A DNA stretch of 40,315 nucleotides, from positions 1-40,315 of the forward strand of contig JAAELB010000740.1 of assembly GCA_024227155.1 (NCBI GenBank), in the 5' to 3' direction. A program made the translations under genes and the position numbers. Within the stretch, counting starts at the first letter, position 1. Every line of letters starts with the position of its first letter. Of the stretch, positions 25,702 to 35,583 are shown piece by piece. Source of the stretch: Desulfobulbaceae bacterium (lineage in GTDB: Bacteria > Desulfobacterota > Desulfobulbia > Desulfobulbales > Desulfocapsaceae). A model generated the notes under the pieces. It was not told the origin of the DNA and ran no database searches. It worked only from the letters and a program-made list of their open reading frames with translations.

Positions 25702-26619
25702 ATGATAAAAACTATAAAGATTTTTACAAGGTGGCTGGAAACTGAAAAAGGATATTCCGAACACACAGTAAGTGGGTACAGGAGGGATCTTGAGGATCTC
25801 TGCAATCACCTCGGAGACAACCTGCTCTTGAAAAACGTCGATTCCGTAGCTGTACGGAGTTTCATAGCGAGTCTCCATGGAAGAAATAGCACTGCGACTG
25901 TCGCCAGAAAAATATCAGCTCTACGCTCCTTTTTTCGATATGCAATTCGAATAAAAGCTATTGACGTAGATCCTCTGGTAAGCATATCCAGTCCCAAGAT
26001 AGGTCGTTATATACCTGTTTTTTTGACAGTTGATGAAACCTTTGCCCTATTGGATGCCCCGGCTGAATCCGATAGATTCATGCTTCGGGACAAGGCTCTT
26101 TTGGAACTGCTCTATTCAACAGGGATACGGGTTTCAGAGCTTGTGTCAAGGAATGTGGCGGATCTTGATTTTACAGAGGAAGTGCTTACGGTACGGGGCA
26201 AAGGGAACAAGGAGAGATTGGTGCCGGTGGGAAGTCCCGCTGTTGAGGCAATTAGCAGCTGGTTGCCGCAGAGAAGACAACTTATGCAGCAACGGGCAGC
26301 ACGTGGACGGGATGTTGAAGACAAAGCTCTATTTTTAAACGGGAGGGGGGGGCGTCTCTCCGTACGAAGTGTGGAGAGATTTGTTAAAAGCTATGGAGAG
26401 CGATGTGGTATAACACAGATTGTTACCCCACATGCACTGAGGCACTCTTTTGCAACGCATCTACTTGAGATGGGAGCTGACTTAAGATCTGTGCAGGAAC
26501 TGCTGGGACACGCCAGTTTGTCTACCACCCAGAGATACACCCATCTGACCCTTGATCATCTCACGGATGTGTACGATAAGGCACATCCTTTATCCCAGGA
26601 TAAAAAACAGAACAATTGA
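25702..26619 (+). CDS. xerC: Tyrosine recombinase XerC
   Basis: This is a site-specific recombinase of about 305 residues that resolves chromosome dimers at dif. The N-terminal SAM-like DNA-binding domain includes YRRDLEDLC. The catalytic domain contains the Arg in STGIRVSELV, the Lys in VRGKGNKERLVP, the H-x-x-R box HALRHSFATHLLE, the LLGHASLSTTQ box and the nucleophile Tyr in TQRYTHL. I start at the ATG at 25702 (MIKTIKIF). The frame is open upstream to 25624, but those 26 residues do not look like XerC. The gene lies before hslVU, the conserved codV/xerC-hslV-hslU order. Confidence 0.93.
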   Translation: MIKTIKIFTRWLETEKGYSEHTVSGYRRDLEDLCNHLGDNLLLKNVDSVAVRSFIASLHGRNSTATVARKISALRSFFRYAIRIKAIDVDPLVSISSPKIGRYIPVFLTVDETFALLDAPAESDRFMLRDKALLELLYSTGIRVSELVSRNVADLDFTEEVLTVRGKGNKERLVPVGSPAVEAISSWLPQRRQLMQQRAARGRDVEDKALFLNGRGGRLSVRSVERFVKSYGERCGITQIVTPHALRHSFATHLLEMGADLRSVQELLGHASLSTTQRYTHLTLDHLTDVYDKAHPLSQDKKQNN

Positions 26620-26638
26620 GGACGCTATGTCCTTTTTT
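26619..26638 (+). terminator. Weak terminator-like hairpin after xerC
   Basis: AGGAC-GCTAT-GTCCT is followed by T5 and begins at the last base of the xerC stop codon. The 5-bp stem is short, so it may only attenuate transcription into hslV. Confidence 0.35.
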
Positions 26639-26675
26639 GTGCACATTATTTTTTCAATAACATTTAAGAGTAACA

Positions 26676-27206
26676 ATGAAAATAAGATCGACTACAATTT
26701 TGGCAGTTCGTCACCAGGGCGAGGTTGCTATTGGTGGTGATGGACAGGTTTCTTTGGGAAACACTGTAATGAAGCACCAGGCGCGCAAGGTACGACGGCT
26801 CTATCACGGTAAAGTCATTACAGGTTTTGCCGGTGCAACCGCCGATGCTTTTACCCTTTTTGACAGACTCGAGCAGAAACTAGAGCAGTATAAGGGAAAC
26901 CTCATGCGGGCCTCCGTTGAGTTGGCTAAAGAGTGGCGTACAGATAAATACTTGCGTAGACTTGAAGCCATGCTGGTGGCAGTTGATAAGGATTACTCCC
27001 TGTTACTGTCCGGTACAGGAGATGTCATCGAGGCTGATGATGGTGTGATGGCCATTGGTTCGGGTGGTCCATATGCGCAGGCAGCGGCCCTGGCACTTGT
27101 AGAACATAGTGATCTGGATGCAGAATCGATCTGTAAAGCGGCACTTAATATTGCTGGCAATATATGTGTGTTTACCAATAACTCAATAACTGTAGAGAAA
27201 ATATGA
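26676..27206 (+). CDS. hslV: ATP-dependent protease proteolytic subunit HslV
   Basis: This 176-residue threonine protease forms the inner rings of the HslVU protease. The N-terminal propeptide MKIRS precedes the catalytic Thr of [10 protein letters not shown]. Conserved [14 protein letters not shown] and [12 protein letters not shown], and the C-terminal NITVEKI-like end that contacts HslU, are all visible. Its stop overlaps the hslU start by 4 bp (ATGA). Confidence 0.97.
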   Translation: MKIRSTTILAVRHQGEVAIGGDGQVSLGNTVMKHQARKVRRLYHGKVITGFAGATADAFTLFDRLEQKLEQYKGNLMRASVELAKEWRTDKYLRRLEAMLVAVDKDYSLLLSGTGDVIEADDGVMAIGSGGPYAQAAALALVEHSDLDAESICKAALNIAGNICVFTNNSITVEKI

Positions 27207-28606
27207 AGTCCAATCAGTCGTTTACGCCAAAAGAAACCCTGACAGAACTAGATAAGTATATTGTCGGCCAGCATGATGCAAAAAGATCAGTTGCAATTGC
27301 CCTTAGAAACAGGTGGCGAAGAAAGCAGGTCCCTTCTCCGTTACGAGAGGAAATTGCCCCAAAAAACATCATCATGATTGGACCCACCGGTGTTGGTAAA
27401 ACAGAGATCGCCAGAAGACTAGCAGCTCTTGCGCAGTCCCCTTTTATTAAAGTGGAGGCATCTAAATATACAGAAGTGGGCTATGTGGGCAGGGATGTTG
27501 AGTCGATGATCCGTGACTTGGTGGAACTTGCCATTAATATGGTTAAAAAGGAAGAAAAAGAGAGGATTAAGGGAGTCGCCGAGGCAAATGCCGAAGACAG
27601 AATCCTTGATATACTACTGCCTCCAGGACCTGCTCCGACACCAGCCGTAGGACCCGATGGAAATGGGAGTTTCACAATAGAGAATCCGGACCTGCCGGTA
27701 ACGCAGGATGATAACGAGCAAGATTCGACCCGTGAAAAATTCAGGAAGATGTTGCGCACCGGCAGGCTTGATGACCGGGAACTTGAAGTTGCCATAACTG
27801 AGGCAAAATCGATGCCCATGGTGGAGATAATGACAACTTCCGGCATGGAGGATATGCAGTCCAATTTACAGGATGCTTTTGGCAAACTATTTCCAAAAAA
27901 TAAGAAGCCGAGGAAGATGAAAGTTCCCGATGCAGTTGATGCTGTAACAAAAGAAGAGATGGAAAAACTTGTCGATATGGACAAGGTGGTGAAGGAGGCG
28001 CTGAAACGAACGGAAGAATCGGGGATTGTCTTTCTCGATGAGATAGATAAAATTGCTTCAAAAGGTGGTGCTGGCAATACTCCCGAGGTATCAAGAGAGG
28101 GGGTGCAGCGGGACCTTCTGCCAATAGTTGAAGGCGCTACTGTCAATACAAAGCATGGTATGGTGAAAACTGACCATATCCTTTTTATTGCATCCGGGGC
28201 ATTCCATTTGAGCAAACCATCGGATCTGATTCCTGAACTGCAGGGACGATTTCCTATCCGGGTTGAGTTACATCCCCTTGGAAAAGATGAATTTATTCGC
28301 ATCCTCACCGAACCGGAAAACGCGCTTATTAAGCAATATGTGGCGCTTATGCAGACAGAAGGGGTGGAGCTTGTCATTGAAGACGAGGCGGTGGAGGAGA
28401 TTGCAGCGATTGCCGTGGAGGTCAATGAAAAAACTGAGGAGATTGGGGCAAGGAGACTGTACACCGTAATGGAACGTATGCTTGATACCCTATCTTTTGA
28501 TGCCTCAGATAAAGAAGGTGAAACATTTGTCGTAACCGCTGATTATGTGAGAGAACAACTCACAGAGATAGTGCAGGACCAGGATCTGAGTCGCTATATT
28601 CTGTAA
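27203..28606 (+). CDS. hslU: ATP-dependent protease ATPase subunit HslU
   Basis: This 467-residue AAA+ unfoldase feeds substrates to HslV. It has Walker [10 protein letters not shown] (about 56-64), the pore motif GYVGRD, the I-domain (about 110-240) with a Pro-rich insertion, Walker [12 protein letters not shown], sensor 1 ([20 protein letters not shown]) and the C-terminal [11 protein letters not shown] and LSRYIL ending. Length is slightly above the E. coli 443, explained by the I-domain. It is translationally coupled to hslV. Confidence 0.97.
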   Translation: MKSNQSFTPKETLTELDKYIVGQHDAKRSVAIALRNRWRRKQVPSPLREEIAPKNIIMIGPTGVGKTEIARRLAALAQSPFIKVEASKYTEVGYVGRDVESMIRDLVELAINMVKKEEKERIKGVAEANAEDRILDILLPPGPAPTPAVGPDGNGSFTIENPDLPVTQDDNEQDSTREKFRKMLRTGRLDDRELEVAITEAKSMPMVEIMTTSGMEDMQSNLQDAFGKLFPKNKKPRKMKVPDAVDAVTKEEMEKLVDMDKVVKEALKRTEESGIVFLDEIDKIASKGGAGNTPEVSREGVQRDLLPIVEGATVNTKHGMVKTDHILFIASGAFHLSKPSDLIPELQGRFPIRVELHPLGKDEFIRILTEPENALIKQYVALMQTEGVELVIEDEAVEEIAAIAVEVNEKTEEIGARRLYTVMERMLDTLSFDASDKEGETFVVTADYVREQLTEIVQDQDLSRYIL

Positions 28607-28629
28607 CTGCTATTCATGAAAGGGATGTG

Positions 28630-29223
28630 ATGTTTCTGAAATTATTTGGTAGAAAATCAAAGAAAAATGACAGTGGTGGGGCTGGAAGTGTTCGGCTTGT
28701 TGACGGCATAGACCTGGAAATGAATTACTGCCCGACCTGTAATGAAGAATATCGAAGCGATATTTCGATTTGTGTCAGCTGTAATGTACAGCTTATAAAC
28801 GGTAACGAGAAGCTGAGGCTTACCCAGGAGATGATGCAAGATTTTCACGGTCGGTCGATGGATATCAGTCCTGCAGATGAGCTTATAACTATTCGAAAAG
28901 GACCACTGGCAGAAATTAAGACCTTACAGAAAATGCTCGAAAGTAAACGAATTCCCTGCATTATTGCAGGTGATGAAAATAGCTGCAGTAAGGGATGTTG
29001 CGGGGGAGAGATGTTTCTCCAGATTAAAGAAAGTGATCTGGAGCCCACAACAGCCGTGCTCGCCAAAGACTTTGTTGCCAGCACGGCCTTAGATTTAAAG
29101 GATCTTGAACATGCAGATGTCGTTTTTGACCATCAGTCTGCAGAAACTGCCTGCCCCGCATGTGGTTGCAGGTTTTCACCAACTGTAGGGGCGTGCCCAG
29201 AGTGTGGGCTCTGCTTTGAATGA
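28630..29223 (+). CDS. Zinc-ribbon protein with a DUF2007-like middle domain
   Basis: This protein of about 197 residues has a treble set of cysteines at each end: CPTC..CVSC near residues 34-54 and CPAC..CPECGLC at the C-terminus. The middle (about 85-155) follows the DUF2007 'putative signal transducing' pattern, with TIRKGPLAEIKTLQKMLESK, IPCIIAG and LQIKESDLEPTTAVLAKDF, plus a CSKGCCGG insert. The ATG at 28630 is preferred over GTG at 28627. It lies 23 bp after hslU on the same strand, so it is probably co-transcribed. The function is unknown. The two ribbons suggest zinc or protein binding. Confidence 0.75.
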   Translation: MFLKLFGRKSKKNDSGGAGSVRLVDGIDLEMNYCPTCNEEYRSDISICVSCNVQLINGNEKLRLTQEMMQDFHGRSMDISPADELITIRKGPLAEIKTLQKMLESKRIPCIIAGDENSCSKGCCGGEMFLQIKESDLEPTTAVLAKDFVASTALDLKDLEHADVVFDHQSAETACPACGCRFSPTVGACPECGLCFE

Positions 29224-29241
29224 TGGCCTGGTAAAAACTAT

Positions 29242-32200
29242 TTAATTTTGTTTGGATTTTCCGTTATCCCACCTCTTTTTGCGAGGTCTGAGAGCGATCG
29301 GTTTTTTAGAAAAACTGATCGCTTTGTAGTTTAGAATCTCCTCTACAGAATCAGTAAGCTGTCTACAAGGGTTGATCGTCAAATCTTTCAATACTTCAAT
29401 GTCAACTTCTCCGCGGCCGGGAAAATGGAGTGTGACCAGGATAGGGCAGGAGCCGTGGAAACTATACAGAGCTTTCTTCACCTTTTCCATCTGTTGCCTG
29501 CTGAGTTTATCTGATTTAAGTTTTATCCTCGCGGATTCAGTATATTTTTCCCTGGCACTTTGCAGGGAATCAATGGAGTCCGCTATGATTTTTGGTCCGC
29601 GCTCATCTTTTTGCACAGTACCTTGTATTATTATGGGATCAGTCGAAGAGAGAATTTCCTCGCAGCGACTGTAGGTGTCGGGGAAGACAACCACTTCGAC
29701 GGCTTCAAAGATATCCTCCAGGGCCAAAAAGGCCATGGGATCCCCCCGTTTGCTTTTTAACCTTTTGCAGGAACGGATCAAGCCACCAATACGTACCGGC
29801 TGATCGTCTCCCCAGTTTTCAAGGTTTTGAATTTCACAATCAATAACGGTGTTAATCTCGTGAAGGGCATCATCTAAGGGATGGCCGGTAATATAAAAAC
29901 CGACGGTTTCTTTTTCTTTTGCAAGCCTGTCCCGTTCTTCCCATTCCTCGATATCAGGCATGGGGATATGGGACAGTTCCTGTTTTTTTTCTGCTTCGGG
30001 AGCAACACCAAAGAGTGACATTTGGCCACTCTGTAGATCGCGTTGTACAGCCTTTGCCTGTTCCATTGCCTGATCGAGGACAGCTATATACTGGGCACGG
30101 TTATATCCAAGAGAATCGAAAGAGCCGGATTTGATCAAACTTTCTATGACTCGACTGTTGACCCTTCTCGAATCAACCCGGTTACAAAAATCACTGAGTG
30201 AGGAGAATTTTCCATTTTTTTCACGCTCTTCTACGATCATGTCAAGTGCCGCCTCACCAACATTCTTGACAGCGGCAAGTCCAAAACGAACACGGTCATC
30301 GATGACACTGAAATCTTTGAAGCTTGCGTTAATATCAGGGGGAAGCACTTCAATGTTATGTTCACTACACTCGTTGATATACAGAACAACCTTATCGGTA
30401 TTGTTCATATCACAGGAGAGTAGAGCGGTCATGAACTGCGGCATATAATGCGCTTTCAAATAGGCGGTCTGGTAGGAGACCAGGGCATAGGCAGCCGAGT
30501 GGGACTTATTGAAGCCGTATCCGGCAAACTTAGCCATCAGGTCAAATATGTATTCAGCTTTATCCCCGGGGATGTCATTTTTTACAGAACCCGCCATGAA
30601 TTTTATTTTTTCTTCCTCCATGACCTCCGGTTTCTTCTTACCCATAGCCCTACGTAGAATATCGGCATCACCCAGGCTGTAACTCGCGAGGATGTTTGCT
30701 ATTTTCATAACCTGTTCCTGGTAAACAATAACGCCGTAGGTTTCCTCAAGAACGTGTTTTATTTCAAGAAGTGGATAATTTGCGGTTTTTCGTCTGTGCT
30801 TGGTTTCTACGAAGTCGTCCACCATCCCGGAGTCCAGAGGCCCAGGTCGGTAAAGGGCAACGAGGGCGATCAGGTCACTGAACTGTTCAGGGGCCATTTT
30901 CACAAGGAGTTCACGCATTCCTGAACTTTCGAGCTGAAATACGCCCTGGGCATCCCCACTGCACAGCAGGTCAAAGGTCTTGGCATCATCCATGGGGATG
31001 GTATCTATATTCAGGTCAATGCCATTGTCTTTTTTGATATGCTTTACGGCCTTGTCTATTACGGTCAGTGTTTTTAAGCCGAGGAAATCAAACTTGATGA
31101 GGCCAGTCATCTCGGTATGGGTCATATCATACTGAGTGAGTGTTTCCTCATTGCTCCCCCTGCATGTAGGCAGGTATTGGGTCATCGGCCCGGGTGAGAC
31201 GACAACTCCCGCTGCGTGGGTGGAGGTGTGACGGGCAAGACCTTCGAGGGTTTTAGATACGGAGAGCAGCTCTTCTATACGCGGGTCAGCATCGGCTAAA
31301 TCCTGTAACTTTGGTTCTTCAATAAGTGCTTTTTTAATCGTCATTTTTAGCTGATCGGGAATCAGTTTTGCAACTTTATCCACATCGCCAAAAGAAATAT
31401 CGAGAGCGCGGCCTACATCACGTATTACGCCCCTGGCTTTCATTGAACCGTAGGTGACAATTTGTGCGACATGCTCAGCCCCGCCATATTTTCTTCGCAC
31501 ATAGTCGATGACTTCACCACGTCTTTCCTGGCAGAAGTCGATGTCAAAGTCCGGCATAGATTTTCGTTCGATGTTGAGAAAACGTTCGAAAATGAGGCCA
31601 TAGGGAATGGGGTCTATGTTGGTGATGCTCATACAAAATGCTGCCAGACTCCCTGCACCGGAACCACGGCCAGGGCCCACCGGAATGTCATTGTCTTTGG
31701 CCCAGTTAATGAAGTCCGCCACGATGAGGAAGTAAGCTGGAAAACCCATGGTGGAGATAACCTCGATCTCCATCTTAAGTCTTTCTGTATAGATTTTTTC
31801 AGCCTCACTATTGAACGTGCCAGCCTCACGCATCTCGTTAAAACGTATTTTAAGGCCATCCCAACATGCAGTGACGAACATCGAGTCAAGGGTTTCACCT
31901 TCCTCTACTGGGAAATCAGGAAAATAATAGTCACCAAAATTGATTTCCAGATTACAGCGATCAGCGATTTCCTGTGTTGTAGTGATTGATTCGGGGCAAT
32001 GAGCGAAGCTCTTTTTCATGGTTTCCGGTGATTTAAAGTAAAACTCATCGGTGGAGAACCTGAATCTTTTCGGATCGTTTATTGTTTTGCCTGTCTGAAT
32101 ACAGAGGAGGAGTTCATGGGCATGGGCTTCCTCTCGATTGAGGTAGTGGCAGTCATTGGTTGCGACTAGCTTAACTCCCATTTCAGCGCTGAGTTTTTTT

Positions 32201-32769
32201 AACCCGTCGTTCACTCCCTGCTGGTCGGCAATGCCGTTTTCCTGAAGTTCAAAGTAGAGCCGGTCACCGAAAATGTCATAGAGTTCCTGGGCCTTCTTCC
32301 TAGCACCGGGCATATCCTTTTTGTGAATGAGATAAGGGACCTGGCCGTGGAGGCAGGCAGTGAGGGCAATAATGCCTTCATTATTTTCCCTCAGTACATC
32401 CATATCAATACGGGGTTTGTAGTAAAATCCTTCAAATTGGGCTATTGAGGCCATCTTCATCAGGTTCTGGTAACCTGTGTGATTCATTGCCAGGAGTACA
32501 ATATGGAAAGCAACGGTTCCGCCAACCACTTTTTTTACCCGCATATCTCCGGGTGCTACATAAAGCTCACAACCTACAATAGGTTTAATGCCAGCTTTTT
32601 TTGCTTTTACATAGAACTCTAAAGCGCCAAACATGGCACCATGGTCGGTAATAGCAACACTCTCCATGCCATATTCTTTACATTTATCTAAAAGATCGGC
32701 TATGCGTATGGCACCGTCGAGTAAGCTATATTGGGAATGGACGTGAAGATGTGTAAAACCAGCACTCAT
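29242..32769 (-). CDS. dnaE: DNA polymerase III subunit alpha
   Basis: This 1175-residue replicative polymerase has an N-terminal PHP domain (THLHVHSQYSLLDGA, about 6-20), the catalytic palm with GPGRGSGAGSLAAF and PDFDIDF, a fingers/beta-clamp region, HhH motifs (FNKSHSAAYALVSYQTAYLK) and a C-terminal OB domain starting near 1000 (VRIGGLIRSCKRLKSKRG). It is typical of proteobacterial DnaE1. The ATG is 1 bp after the stop of the upstream pentapeptide lipoprotein gene, an unusual partner, so the two are translationally linked. Confidence 0.97.
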   Translation of the reverse strand: MSAGFTHLHVHSQYSLLDGAIRIADLLDKCKEYGMESVAITDHGAMFGALEFYVKAKKAGIKPIVGCELYVAPGDMRVKKVVGGTVAFHIVLLAMNHTGYQNLMKMASIAQFEGFYYKPRIDMDVLRENNEGIIALTACLHGQVPYLIHKKDMPGARKKAQELYDIFGDRLYFELQENGIADQQGVNDGLKKLSAEMGVKLVATNDCHYLNREEAHAHELLLCIQTGKTINDPKRFRFSTDEFYFKSPETMKKSFAHCPESITTTQEIADRCNLEINFGDYYFPDFPVEEGETLDSMFVTACWDGLKIRFNEMREAGTFNSEAEKIYTERLKMEIEVISTMGFPAYFLIVADFINWAKDNDIPVGPGRGSGAGSLAAFCMSITNIDPIPYGLIFERFLNIERKSMPDFDIDFCQERRGEVIDYVRRKYGGAEHVAQIVTYGSMKARGVIRDVGRALDISFGDVDKVAKLIPDQLKMTIKKALIEEPKLQDLADADPRIEELLSVSKTLEGLARHTSTHAAGVVVSPGPMTQYLPTCRGSNEETLTQYDMTHTEMTGLIKFDFLGLKTLTVIDKAVKHIKKDNGIDLNIDTIPMDDAKTFDLLCSGDAQGVFQLESSGMRELLVKMAPEQFSDLIALVALYRPGPLDSGMVDDFVETKHRRKTANYPLLEIKHVLEETYGVIVYQEQVMKIANILASYSLGDADILRRAMGKKKPEVMEEEKIKFMAGSVKNDIPGDKAEYIFDLMAKFAGYGFNKSHSAAYALVSYQTAYLKAHYMPQFMTALLSCDMNNTDKVVLYINECSEHNIEVLPPDINASFKDFSVIDDRVRFGLAAVKNVGEAALDMIVEEREKNGKFSSLSDFCNRVDSRRVNSRVIESLIKSGSFDSLGYNRAQYIAVLDQAMEQAKAVQRDLQSGQMSLFGVAPEAEKKQELSHIPMPDIEEWEERDRLAKEKETVGFYITGHPLDDALHEINTVIDCEIQNLENWGDDQPVRIGGLIRSCKRLKSKRGDPMAFLALEDIFEAVEVVVFPDTYSRCEEILSSTDPIIIQGTVQKDERGPKIIADSIDSLQSAREKYTESARIKLKSDKLSRQQMEKVKKALYSFHGSCPILVTLHFPGRGEVDIEVLKDLTINPCRQLTDSVEEILNYKAISFSKKPIALRPRKKRWDNGKSKQN
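29293..29323 (+). terminator. Hairpin inside the dnaE 3' end, possible terminator for the hslVU transcript
   Basis: AGCGATCGGTTTTT (29293-29306) pairs with AAAAACTGATCGCT (29310-29323) with one G-T pair, followed by TTTG on the plus strand. It lies 70 bp past the stop of the zinc-ribbon gene and within dnaE codons on the other strand. Confidence 0.4.
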
Positions 32770-32770
32770 A

Positions 32771-33640
32771 TTAATCTATTGTTCCTTGTAAACTGTTGAG
32801 AATAGCACCTTTTGTAATGGTACCTGTGAAATTAGCCCCGTGGACGATAGCCCTGGTAAGGTTGCTGCCACGTAAATCAGCGTTAGTGAGATTAGAGTCT
32901 GTTAAGTCAGCACCTGGTAAATTGGTTCGGATAAACCTGGCCCCGGAGAGATTGGCGTTTGTGAGATTTGCTCTGCGTAAATCCGCTCCGGAAAAGTCCG
33001 AACCACTCAAGTCCGCACCAGATAAATTTGCCCCCACCAATTGGGCACCTTTAAAATTGATATGGGAAAGATTACAGCCTGGACAATTTCGGGCAAGCCG
33101 GAGGATGCGATCAGGATCTCTGTTCGAGTTGGATGTTGTTGGCGATCTTTCGCTGCTGAGCTGGAAATCGTCTTGGGAGGTATTCTGTTTATTTTTATGC
33201 CGAGAGCTCGTGGTTTTCCTGGAGGATTGATTTGTTACGGTAGCAGTGTAGTACCTTGCGCCGTTTTGAGTAAAAAAGATAAAGCGGTTATCTTCATCCT
33301 TAAAGGTCTGGTAGCATTTGTTATCACCAAAATACCAGCTATCCCATTTGAGACAAAGAAGATTGTTTTCTGCGACATTCCAATTGCCGTTGTCGCTGCT
33401 GCCGTTAATTGATGTTCCTGATAGTTTTCCACTACTGCCAAATTGCACATTTGCATCAAAATCAGCCGCTTCAAGGTGTATTTCTTTTCCTGAAAAAGAG
33501 CTCCGTATCTGCTCTTTCGTCAGCTCTGTTTTTCCACGGGCCTCAAACTGTTTCACAGTTGCCGGAGCGCAGGCCGTAATCAACAGGGTAGAGCAAAGAA
33601 GTATCGGAAACAAAAAACTCTGATTTTTTACATTTCTCAT
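32771..33640 (-). CDS. Lipoprotein with C-terminal pentapeptide repeats
   Basis: This 289-residue predicted lipoprotein has a signal peptide of about 22 residues ending in LLITACAP (lipobox Cys24). It then has a soluble domain (about 40-140), a Ser/Asn/Lys-rich linker (140-180), and a right-handed pentapeptide-repeat helix (about 185-285) built on A(N/D)LSG units such as GANLSGADLSGSDFSGADLR. NCPGC precedes the repeats. Pentapeptide helices bind proteins or mimic DNA, but at the cell surface a binding or scaffold role is more likely. It ends 1 bp before dnaE, an odd pairing of an envelope protein with the replicase. Confidence 0.85.
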   Translation of the reverse strand: MRNVKNQSFLFPILLCSTLLITACAPATVKQFEARGKTELTKEQIRSSFSGKEIHLEAADFDANVQFGSSGKLSGTSINGSSDNGNWNVAENNLLCLKWDSWYFGDNKCYQTFKDEDNRFIFFTQNGARYYTATVTNQSSRKTTSSRHKNKQNTSQDDFQLSSERSPTTSNSNRDPDRILRLARNCPGCNLSHINFKGAQLVGANLSGADLSGSDFSGADLRRANLTNANLSGARFIRTNLPGADLTDSNLTNADLRGSNLTRAIVHGANFTGTITKGAILNSLQGTID

Positions 33641-34121
33641 ATTGAGATCTTTTAAGAGTCCATTGGGAAATTGTTGAAGGTTATCCGGAAATCCAGGGCA
33701 CTGACATGTACAAAAAATGTTGAGAGACTAACTCTGCTTTTGCCTAAATCTTGTATTAGCATAACACAATTCTTTTTGCACAGCATTTCCGTTAAAGTAC
33801 GAAAAATGCTAAAATAACGATATAACAGGGATATAGGTGTGCGGGGCGCGCAGTTAGATATTGCCTTAGCTTAATTTAGTGAGCTAACACGCTACTGTTT
33901 GGTGAAAAATTATAGTATGAAAATCCATGGTTATGATAGACTTACATACTATTTACTTGTCGTTTTTCCAGTGGCAGAGTATTTTTTATTATGGATGTCA
34001 GTAAGAGCAGTTGTAATAAAATTAGAAAGTTGAGGGGCGTATAGCCTCAATAGGCTTGTAATATTCTAGCTGAATGCTGATTGTACTTTAAATAAAATTT
34101 CACTCCCGTTAACCCAACCTC
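33641..34121. other. Intergenic region between divergent genes
   Basis: About 480 bases with no credible ORF. It includes a GC-rich patch GCGGGGCGCGC at about 33841 and a weak hairpin TTAGCT...AGCTAA just after it. It presumably contains promoters for the lipoprotein-dnaE transcript and the DUF4388 gene, though none could be placed with confidence. Confidence 0.45.
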
Positions 34122-34700
34122 ATGTTTAATCTTAGCTCTATATTTTCTAAAAAGCACAAAGACAGGTTGCGGGCTAACAGTCCGGCGATGGAAGGTGTTG
34201 CGCTCCAGGGAGACCTGGCGGCGATCGAGCTGAATAATATCTTTCAATTTCTCGACTATGCGGCGCTGTCCGGTGAACTGCGAATCATTGCGGAAGCCAA
34301 CAAAGCAAATTTTTTCTTCCAGAATGGAGTACTTATCTTTGGTTCTTTGAGTGTTAATCAAAAGAGAATCGGCGAAATGCTGCTTGAGTCTGAGGCTATT
34401 ACAAGGGGGCAGTTGTCCCACTGTCTGCAGGAGCATTCCAGAAGTAATAATGAAGATCGCCTCGGTGAACTAATCGTGCAGAAAGGTTTTCTTGGTTACG
34501 ATAGACTTTCAGAAATATTGCAATGTCAGGCGAGAGAGGCTTTCTTCGAGACGCTGAACTGGGTAGATGGCATGTTTTACTTCTATATCAACCAGTATCC
34601 ATCTGAAAAAGAAATCCTGATCAATGAGCGGATTGACCATTTGCTTTTAGAGGGTATTGTCAGAATGGATGATCAGGCGGCAGAGGCAGCCGACGACTAA
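34122..34700 (+). CDS. DUF4388-domain protein
   Basis: This 192-residue protein begins with a short basic segment. It then has a DUF4388/PATAN-like domain (about 25-90: LQGDLAAIELNNIFQFLDY, LSGELRI, NFFFQNGVLIFGS) and a second helical region (QKRIGEMLLESEAITRGQL and RLGELIVQKGFLGYDRL) resembling the type II secretion GspE N-terminal domain repeat pattern. There is no enzyme domain. Such proteins occur in signalling, motility and surface-organelle networks of Desulfobacterota and Myxococcota. It is convergent with motA-motB, only 45 bp away, which fits a motility-linked role but does not prove it. Confidence 0.78.
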   Translation: MFNLSSIFSKKHKDRLRANSPAMEGVALQGDLAAIELNNIFQFLDYAALSGELRIIAEANKANFFFQNGVLIFGSLSVNQKRIGEMLLESEAITRGQLSHCLQEHSRSNNEDRLGELIVQKGFLGYDRLSEILQCQAREAFFETLNWVDGMFYFYINQYPSEKEILINERIDHLLLEGIVRMDDQAAEAADD

Positions 34701-34745
34701 ACAATTTAACCCCGGTTATACGGCAAGCAAGACGGGATAAGTAGC

Positions 34746-35570
34746 TCATAAACCATTCTGTTCCTGTTGTTTGCTGATGTTGAATCGTTCTCTGATTTTA
34801 GTGTAGGAAACGAGTTCTGCCCCCCTCTCGGAAGGAGTGAGAAAAGATTCCAGTTTAGTTTTTAGGATTACAGAGTTCATTTCTGAGCTGATTGCAATAA
34901 CACCTTCCATGATGATTTTCTGCAACAGTAGTTCCTGATTTGTTCGTTCTTTGATGACTGCAGCAAAAGGGAGAAAGAAAAAGTTAGCAAAAATTAATCC
35001 ATAAAGCGTTGAGGTAAGGGCAATAGGTATAGCCTTTAAAATAACGGTGGTGTCACCCAGTCCACCCAGCATGGTAATGAGACCGACAACCGAGCCTATT
35101 ATGCCAAAAGCGGGGAAATAATCGGCAATTGCCCGCAATACTCTTTCAGAATCTTCTCTTCGCAACCTGAAAAAATACATCTCAGTATTTAATATATCCC
35201 GGATTTGATCAATCTCATAACCGTCTACAAGGCAGCCAAGTGCTCTCCGTAAAAAGAGTATGGTAGTCTCATTTTCCTGGTTTTGCAGTGAAAGAATTCC
35301 TTCAATTCTAGATCGGATTGAAAGGTCTATCAGGATGTTAATTATCTCTGTTTCTTTTTTTATCGGTTTCCGATAGGAGGAGGACAGAACCTTGGTGACG
35401 ATTTTCAACTGATCAAATCTGAAGCTGATAAGAGTTGCTGAAATTGTACCACCGCAAACAATAAGCAAACCTGAAATATTGAAATAGAGACTCAGGTTGC
35501 CATGGATTAAAAAACCGATGACAAATAGCCCGCTAAATAAGATCAATCCTGTGAGATTTTTTTTCTTCAT
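34746..35570 (-). CDS. motA: MotA-family stator proton channel protein
   Basis: This 274-residue MotA/TolQ/ExbB family protein has four hydrophobic segments: about 8-23, 27-48, 148-172 and 178-208. The conserved cytoplasmic loop contains charged residues (RREDSERVLRAIADYFPAFG). The TM3 region FGIIGSVVGLITMLGGLGD and the TM4 region IPIALTSTLYGLIFANFFFLP match the MotA signature. With MotB it forms the ion-driven stator that turns the flagellum, or drives a gliding or energising machine. It lies 13 bp after motB. No flagellar genes are nearby. Confidence 0.9.
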   Translation of the reverse strand: MKKKNLTGLILFSGLFVIGFLIHGNLSLYFNISGLLIVCGGTISATLISFRFDQLKIVTKVLSSSYRKPIKKETEIINILIDLSIRSRIEGILSLQNQENETTILFLRRALGCLVDGYEIDQIRDILNTEMYFFRLRREDSERVLRAIADYFPAFGIIGSVVGLITMLGGLGDTTVILKAIPIALTSTLYGLIFANFFFLPFAAVIKERTNQELLLQKIIMEGVIAISSEMNSVILKTKLESFLTPSERGAELVSYTKIRERFNISKQQEQNGL

Positions 35571-35583
35571 AACTGTTTTGGGT

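Noticed and set aside
27481-28464. 327-codon antisense frame across hslU
   Set aside because: Ser/Thr-rich translation opposite a well-conserved gene; a codon-bias shadow.
31462-31989. 175-codon antisense frame within dnaE
   Set aside because: It lies fully opposite conserved DnaE motifs, with no family pattern.
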